NCBI GenBank assembly: GCA_018729555.1
Contig: JAHHQG010000038.1
Coordinates: 1-48,439 of the forward strand
Length of the DNA stretch: 48,439 nucleotides
Direction: 5' to 3'
Source of the DNA: Clostridiales bacterium
GTDB taxonomy: Bacteria > Bacillota > Sulfobacillia > RBS10-35
Of the stretch, positions 44,335 to 48,439 are shown in pieces. The notes beneath the pieces are model-generated. The model saw only the letters and a program-made list of their open reading frames with translations, ran no database searches and was not told the DNA's origin. Position 1 is the stretch's first letter, and each line of letters starts with the position of its first letter. Both the position numbers and the translations under genes were made by a program.

Positions 44335-45840
44335 TTGCAGGAGGCTTTTTCAGAACTTCTTACCTACTACCAGACCATCTATGACCTAGGCAAAGCGGCG
44401 GCGGTTCTCAACTGGGATCGGGAGACCTACATGCCCCGCGGCGGAACCCGGGCGAGGGCCGATCAGCTGTCCACCTTGGCCCGCCTGATCCACGAGCGGG
44501 TGACCTCACCCAAGATGGGAGAACTTTTGGAAAAGGTGCTGCCCTGGGCCAGGGAACAGGGGGAAGACTCCTTCGAGTATGGCGTGGTGCGTCTTTTAAA
44601 GCGGCGCTACGACCGCCAGGTGAAGGTGCCGGCGGATCTGGTGGAGGCCATGTCGCGGGCGGCATCCAAGGGACATGAGACGTGGCTTTTGGCGCGGAAG
44701 GAAAAGAACTTTGCACCTTTCGCGCCGGCCCTGGAAGAGCTGGTGCGGCTCCGAAAAGACTACGCCGATGCCTTGGGGTGGGAAGAGCGCCGCTACGATG
44801 CCCTTTTGGATCAGGTGGAGCCGGGCATTACCTCCCGTTGGTTGGATCAGTTCTTTGCGGAGCTGAGGGAAGGCTTGGTACCCTTGGTGCAGGCCGTATC
44901 GGAGCGCCGGGATCGGGTGAAAGACGATGTGCTCCACCAGCACTGGCCGGAGGATAAGCAGTGGCAGCTGACCCTTCAGGCGGTGGAGGCCATCGGGTAC
45001 GATCTCTCTCGCGGACGTCAGGATCGTTCGGTCCACCCCTTTACCACCGCCTTCTCGCCCGACGATGTGAGGATCACCACCCGGGTGGATGAGCATTTCT
45101 TCAGCGCCGCCTTCTTTGCGTCCCTCCATGAGGCGGGCCATGCCCTCTACGGCCAGGGGATTCCGCAGAAGTTCTACCGCACGCCCCTCGACGGCGGCTC
45201 TTCGGGAGGGGTCCATGAGTCCCAGAGCCGCATGTGGGAGAACGTGGTGGGGCGTTCCCTCGCCTTCTGGGAGTTTTTCTTCCCGAAACTGAAGGAGATG
45301 TTCCCCTCCCAGACGGAAGGGGTCACGGTGGAGGACTGGTACCGGGCGGTGAATAAGAGCCAGCCGTCCCTCATCCGCGTCGAGGCCGATGAGCTGACCT
45401 ACAACCTCCACATCATGGTGCGCTACGAGCTGGAGCAGGATCTCTTCGCCGACCGCCTGCAGGTGAAGGATCTCCCTGAGGCTTGGAATGAAAAAATGAA
45501 AAGCTACCTAGGAATCACGCCTCCTGACGACCTGGAGGGGGTCTTGCAGGATATCCATTGGTCGGGTGGGGGGTTTGGGAGCTTTCCCAGCTATGCCTTG
45601 GGGAACGTCATTGCCGGACAGATCTGGGAGACGGTCAAGGAGGCTCAGCCGGGCATCGAAGAAGAGATGCGAAGGGGTCTTTTCGGAACCCTTCTCCAAT
45701 GGACCCGGGAAAAGATCCACCGCCATGGGGCTCAGTATGATCCCCTGGATCTGGTGCAAAGGGCGACGGGAAAGCCTCTTTCGACCGAGCCCTATCTCTC
45801 GTATATCCGCCAGAAGTTCAGCCACCTCTATGGCCTTTAG
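44335..45840 (+). CDS. Carboxypeptidase Taq (M32 metallopeptidase)
   Basis: M32 enzymes are cytoplasmic zinc carboxypeptidases of thermophiles and others. The 501-residue protein has the zinc motif HEAGH, the HESQSRMWEN motif with the third ligand, the opening VLNWDRETYMPRGG, and the C-terminal RYELEQDLF. TTG at 44335 is preferred because GGGAGG at 44320-44325 lies nine bases upstream, while an earlier TTG at 44326 directly abuts the SD. Its role is probably completion of peptide breakdown. It is preceded by a 0.3 kb region shared with the divergent protease. Confidence 0.93.
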   Translation: MQEAFSELLTYYQTIYDLGKAAAVLNWDRETYMPRGGTRARADQLSTLARLIHERVTSPKMGELLEKVLPWAREQGEDSFEYGVVRLLKRRYDRQVKVPADLVEAMSRAASKGHETWLLARKEKNFAPFAPALEELVRLRKDYADALGWEERRYDALLDQVEPGITSRWLDQFFAELREGLVPLVQAVSERRDRVKDDVLHQHWPEDKQWQLTLQAVEAIGYDLSRGRQDRSVHPFTTAFSPDDVRITTRVDEHFFSAAFFASLHEAGHALYGQGIPQKFYRTPLDGGSSGGVHESQSRMWENVVGRSLAFWEFFFPKLKEMFPSQTEGVTVEDWYRAVNKSQPSLIRVEADELTYNLHIMVRYELEQDLFADRLQVKDLPEAWNEKMKSYLGITPPDDLEGVLQDIHWSGGGFGSFPSYALGNVIAGQIWETVKEAQPGIEEEMRRGLFGTLLQWTREKIHRHGAQYDPLDLVQRATGKPLSTEPYLSYIRQKFSHLYGL

Positions 45841-45916
45841 GCGAAGAAGGGGGGCCTTCCCGGGCGGGGGGCCCCTTCCCGCCTCAAACCATTTTGTCTG
45901 TGATTCTTCGCCCTTC

Positions 45917-47137
45917 TCATTCGCCCTTTTGCGGTGATCCATGCGCCATGGCAGGTTCCACAGGTAAGACCCATGGTGCAGTCGCCTCGAGGAGGAGGGA
46001 TACTGCAGCCCTCACCCGCCCTTGGTAGTCATCCGCCCGGGTCTGCGGGAGGGGGTCGGGCGGAGGATTCATCCCCAAGAGCGAAGCCAGGATATGCATG
46101 GTCACCACGTCCTGGGCATCCTTGGGTCCGGAAAGGGCAGAGAATTCCGCCAGAGCTTGACGAGCTACGGGGATGTCACGGGTCCTTAGAGAAAGAAGGC
46201 ATAGCTCCGCAAGGAGGGAACCCTTGACGGCCGATGCCTCCGAAGGGGCGAGGGATAGGGCTCGTTGCAGGTGACTTAGGGCTTCTTTTGGGCGCCCCAG
46301 CTGCCGCAGGGCAACGGCCAGGTTGGCATGGACTTTCGCATACTGGATGGGCGCGGAGCAGAAGGGAAAGAGCCTCTCTAAGGCGGTTAGGGCCTGGCTA
46401 GGCCCTCGCTGGATCCATGTGCAAAGGGCGGAGCCAAGGAGGGCCTCCAGGCGTAGAGGGTGGCCCCGGAGGTGATAGGAGGCTCTTCGGTAAGCGCGGG
46501 CGGCTTCCTGAGTGCTCTCCAGTCGGAGAAGTAAGTTGCCCTTGGCCAAATAGGCTAAACCCAATTCCTTGAGCATCCGGTGTTCTAAAAATCCAGCGAT
46601 GGCCCGGTCAAACCGGTGGAGAGCTTCGGAAAAGCGGCCGATGCGGCCGAGGGCCAAGGCGTGGTTGTAGGTCGAGGTCCACCGGCGGCCGGAATGGGGC
46701 GCCCGGGCCGTAACCCGCTCTAAACGTCTAAACCAGCAGACGGCGCGGTGATATCGTCCCTGAGCATAGGCGATCTTTCCCGAGAGTTCATAGATCTCAC
46801 CGTTATACCGGCCAGAATAGTGGGCACGATTCAAGCGTCGGGCCAATTGCAACGTTTTGTAAGCAAGATTAATTTGGTTTGACCGTAAAAGGGCGCGGGC
46901 AAGTCGGATGAGGGGTTTGCACCGGGATTCCTGATGCAAGTAGGCCGGAAGGCACGTTTCCAGGTCGAGGGCGTACTGGTGTGTCAGTTGGAGAAGAGCA
47001 TCGATGCTGGGCCAGCGGCGGCCCGATTCGATGGCGGAGAGGTGTTCGCGGCTGAGGGTAGCCTTCGCAGCTGCTTCAGCCAGGGATAAGCCCAGCTGCT
47101 GCCGTCTCTCCTTTAGAAGTTCTCCCAGGGTCTTCAT
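45917..47137 (-). CDS. XRE-family HTH regulator with TPR domain (RRNPP-like)
   Basis: This 406-residue protein starts with an HTH of XRE type (LKERRQQLGLSLAEAAAKA, then LSREHLSAIESGRRWPSIDA) followed by some 300 residues of TPR-like helical repeats, for example YNHALALGRIGRFSEALHRF, VHANLAVALRQLGRPKEALS. This is the layout of RRNPP peptide-responsive regulators (PlcR, Rgg and relatives). ATG at 47137 follows GGGAGGA. A small secreted-protein gene diverges from it 94 bases away, a possible signal precursor; this pairing is inference. Confidence 0.8.
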   Translation of the reverse strand: MKTLGELLKERRQQLGLSLAEAAAKATLSREHLSAIESGRRWPSIDALLQLTHQYALDLETCLPAYLHQESRCKPLIRLARALLRSNQINLAYKTLQLARRLNRAHYSGRYNGEIYELSGKIAYAQGRYHRAVCWFRRLERVTARAPHSGRRWTSTYNHALALGRIGRFSEALHRFDRAIAGFLEHRMLKELGLAYLAKGNLLLRLESTQEAARAYRRASYHLRGHPLRLEALLGSALCTWIQRGPSQALTALERLFPFCSAPIQYAKVHANLAVALRQLGRPKEALSHLQRALSLAPSEASAVKGSLLAELCLLSLRTRDIPVARQALAEFSALSGPKDAQDVVTMHILASLLGMNPPPDPLPQTRADDYQGRVRAAVSLLLEATAPWVLPVEPAMAHGSPQKGE

Positions 47138-47231
47138 GGCGATCCTCCCTGTGAACCACATGGTGAGAAGGCTCTCTTTCCTTTTACAAGGGACGGGCCA
47201 ACATTAAACGTGATAGAAGGGGTGAAGAACT

Positions 47232-47468
47232 TTGAGGCCCTTGAGTTCTATCCTATCGGGTGGGTTCAGTTGCTTTCTCTTGGTCGTTTCACTTGGGTTC
47301 ACCGTGCCTAGCGCTCTGGAAGGAGATTACCAGGACGGTAATCACTTGGCAAGCGGCATCGGTCCTGCCGATCCAGGGCCGTTGGGTCCGGTAGATTGCC
47401 AGGAGGAGATGAGGCCGGGCGCCTTTGAGGCGGAGGAGAACAGATGGTGGCGCCTGTTGGCAGACTAA
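47232..47468 (+). CDS. Small secreted protein, candidate signalling-peptide precursor
   Basis: The 78-residue product begins with a signal-like hydrophobic stretch (FSCFLLVVSLGFTVPSA) and continues with an acidic, glycine- and proline-rich tail of about 50 residues ending in RWWRLLAD. The family is not recognised. TTG at 47232 is preceded by AAGGGGTG. Divergent placement next to an HTH-TPR regulator makes a peptide pheromone precursor plausible, but there is no direct evidence. Composition is less GC-rich than the rest of the window. Confidence 0.5.
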   Translation: MRPLSSILSGGFSCFLLVVSLGFTVPSALEGDYQDGNHLASGIGPADPGPLGPVDCQEEMRPGAFEAEENRWWRLLAD

Positions 47469-47724
47469 CCTGCTCTTTACCCGTGAACGCGCGTAGCCGG
47501 CCGTATCTTTGGAAGCTAGGCTCCTATGGCCGTCACCTCCCAGCTGACCCTCTCAGCCGGTAAGCGTCCTTGACAAGTCGCGTGAGAGAGTTTTGGAGTC
47601 TCGAATGGGGAAACGTAATTTAAACTGAACTGATTAGCGGTACCTTAAACAGGCACAATCCTGTCAGTTGAAACCCTTGCTCGGCGAAACACGCTACACA
47701 CATCATGGCAAATGGGAGGTGATC
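47469..47724 (+). other. Low-GC gap with nested inverted repeats
   Basis: No gene is seen in these 256 bases. AACTGA near 47626 and TCAGTT near 47668 flank a small hairpin ACAGG, CACAAT, CCTGT, giving a nested inverted repeat that could be an operator or the base of an RNA hairpin. A TTGACA string near 47571 lacks a convincing -10 partner. Confidence 0.35.
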
Positions 47725-47769
47725 ATGGAAAACGAAACACAGGCTAGCTGGGCGGTGCGGCATCTTTAG
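47725..47769 (+). CDS. 14-residue micro-ORF with strong ribosome site
   Basis: ATG at 47725 is preceded by GGGAGGTGAT (47714-47723), one of the best SD sites in the window, and encodes MENETQASWAVRHL before a TAG. It lies 50 bases upstream of a decayed secreted-protein gene. It could be a leader peptide or a free small peptide; function is unknown and the reading frame is too short for sequence-based support other than the SD. Confidence 0.4.
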   Translation: MENETQASWAVRHL

Positions 47770-47818
47770 CACGTTCTATACACGAGAAACAACAGGCCAC
47801 AGAAGGGGGTTTAGATTC

Positions 47819-48333
47819 GTGAAAACAGCGAAGACGGTTCTAACCCCTTTAGTGGTGTTGCTGCTTTTTGAAAGGGGTGCAACCGCTGCCGGCGACCAGT
47901 GGCGAAGTGCGCTATTTAGTCATGGCTATTCGGAACTAGCAACAGTGTTGTCGGAGGAAGAAAGCGTTCAGATGGCTGGCGAACCCATCGTACTCGCAGA
48001 AGAAGGCGGGGAATACGTTACAGGAGTGCCCTTGACGGGGAAGAACAGGTCAGGCCTGTTATTATACTCATCCGGTAAGGCGGGGTGGCAGCAGCTATTG
48101 TTGTGGAGGGCACGTATAGAGCCCCCTACGTATTAAAGGATAATGAAATCAAGACACACATATTGCCGTAGTGCTTTGGGAGGGATACCCGCAAGACAAA
48201 GGACGAGAGCAAAATCATCAGCCAGTGGCTCACCCGTCCTGTTGAAAGCAATAGCAGCGCTCCCAGTAACTGCTATGAGGTTACGGTCCGAAAGGGCAAC
48301 CTTCAGGGAGCCCCCTTAGGTGAAGGAAACTAA
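47819..48333 (+). pseudogene. Decayed secreted protein gene
   Basis: A GTG start at 47819 opens a frame with a clear signal peptide (VLTPLVVLLLFERGATAA) that stops after 105 residues at 48136. Coding-like sequence continues in other frames: EGTYRAPYVLKDNEIKTHI near 48105-48165, then AVVLWEGYPQDK, then CYEVTVRKGNLQG ending at a TAA at 48331-48333. At least three frame changes are needed to join them, so the gene is broken or the sequence here has indel errors. The family is not recognised. GC is lower than upstream. Confidence 0.55.
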
Positions 48334-48357
48334 CGTCGGAGAAAGAGGTGCAAGGGA

Positions 48358-48439
48358 ATGAGGCGTTGGCTTGGGGTGGGATGGCTTCTCTTCGCCCTTA
48401 CGGCCTGTCAAACGGCACCATCCACGACCAGTGGACTTC
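48358..48439 (+). CDS. Lipoprotein, N-terminal fragment cut by window end
   Basis: ATG at 48358, after an AGAGGTG SD, opens a lipoprotein signal MRRWLGVGWLLFALTAC with lipobox LTAC, then QTAPSTTSG before the window ends. It would be exported and lipidated. Only 27 residues are visible, so the family cannot be named. Confidence 0.6.
   Translation, partial: MRRWLGVGWLLFALTACQTAPSTTSGL

Noticed and set aside
45841..45890. Terminator after carboxypeptidase Taq
   Set aside because: G- and C-runs can pair in part, but the stem has bulges and no T run, so it is not supported.

Overview
The window reads as the chromosome of a GC-rich, probably thermophilic member of the Firmicutes. Pointers are a PyrR-attenuated pyrimidine operon, strong Shine-Dalgarno (SD) sites with many GTG and TTG starts, an RqcH homologue, a fused-ATPase ECF transporter, an SLH-domain surface protein, a Taq-type carboxypeptidase and a HerA/NurA pair. 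Genus cannot be fixed by reading alone. No rRNA, tRNA, CRISPR array or intact insertion sequence was found.

Positions 1-14104 appear to be one long forward transcription unit. A sigma-A-like promoter and a PyrR attenuator precede pyrR-pyrB-pyrC-carB-pyrK-pyrD-pyrF-pyrE, every gene overlapping the next. carA, the glutaminase subunit needed with carB, is not in the cluster. The unit continues without a break (pyrE stop and next start share a base) into a DUF4338 (DruA-family) gene, a NurA-type nuclease, a HerA-type hexameric ATPase and a small SAM methyltransferase. This DUF4338-NurA-HerA module is the most interesting feature of the window: it looks like a defence or DNA end-processing system hitched to nucleotide synthesis.

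Positions 14123-25816 hold housekeeping and transport genes: a YigZ/IMPACT protein and a divergent GT51 glycosyltransferase whose start codons overlap, a 0.44 kb gap without a recognised gene, a DsbA-like oxidoreductase with a possible frameshift, rqcH and a MATE exporter on the minus strand, a calcium-type P-type ATPase, a FetAB-like metal exporter and an MHS-family symporter.

Positions 25813-37165 hold a divergent hxlR-doxX pair with a palindromic operator candidate, a hydantoinase/oxoprolinase hyuAB pair followed by an alpha/beta hydrolase and a lipoprotein, a putative glycolipid-binding protein whose ribosome site lies in a hairpin, and a complete ECF importer (S, T and fused A1A2) on the minus strand.

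Positions 37180-48439 are rich in secreted and regulatory genes: a PrcB/SLH protein overlapping an HTH-TPR regulator, a very large secreted subtilase interrupted by a one-base shift in an A7 run, a Taq carboxypeptidase, and a second HTH-TPR regulator diverging from a small secreted protein. The last 1.2 kb is visibly less GC-rich and holds a decayed secreted gene, a 14-residue micro-ORF with a near-perfect ribosome site, and the start of a lipoprotein cut by the window edge.
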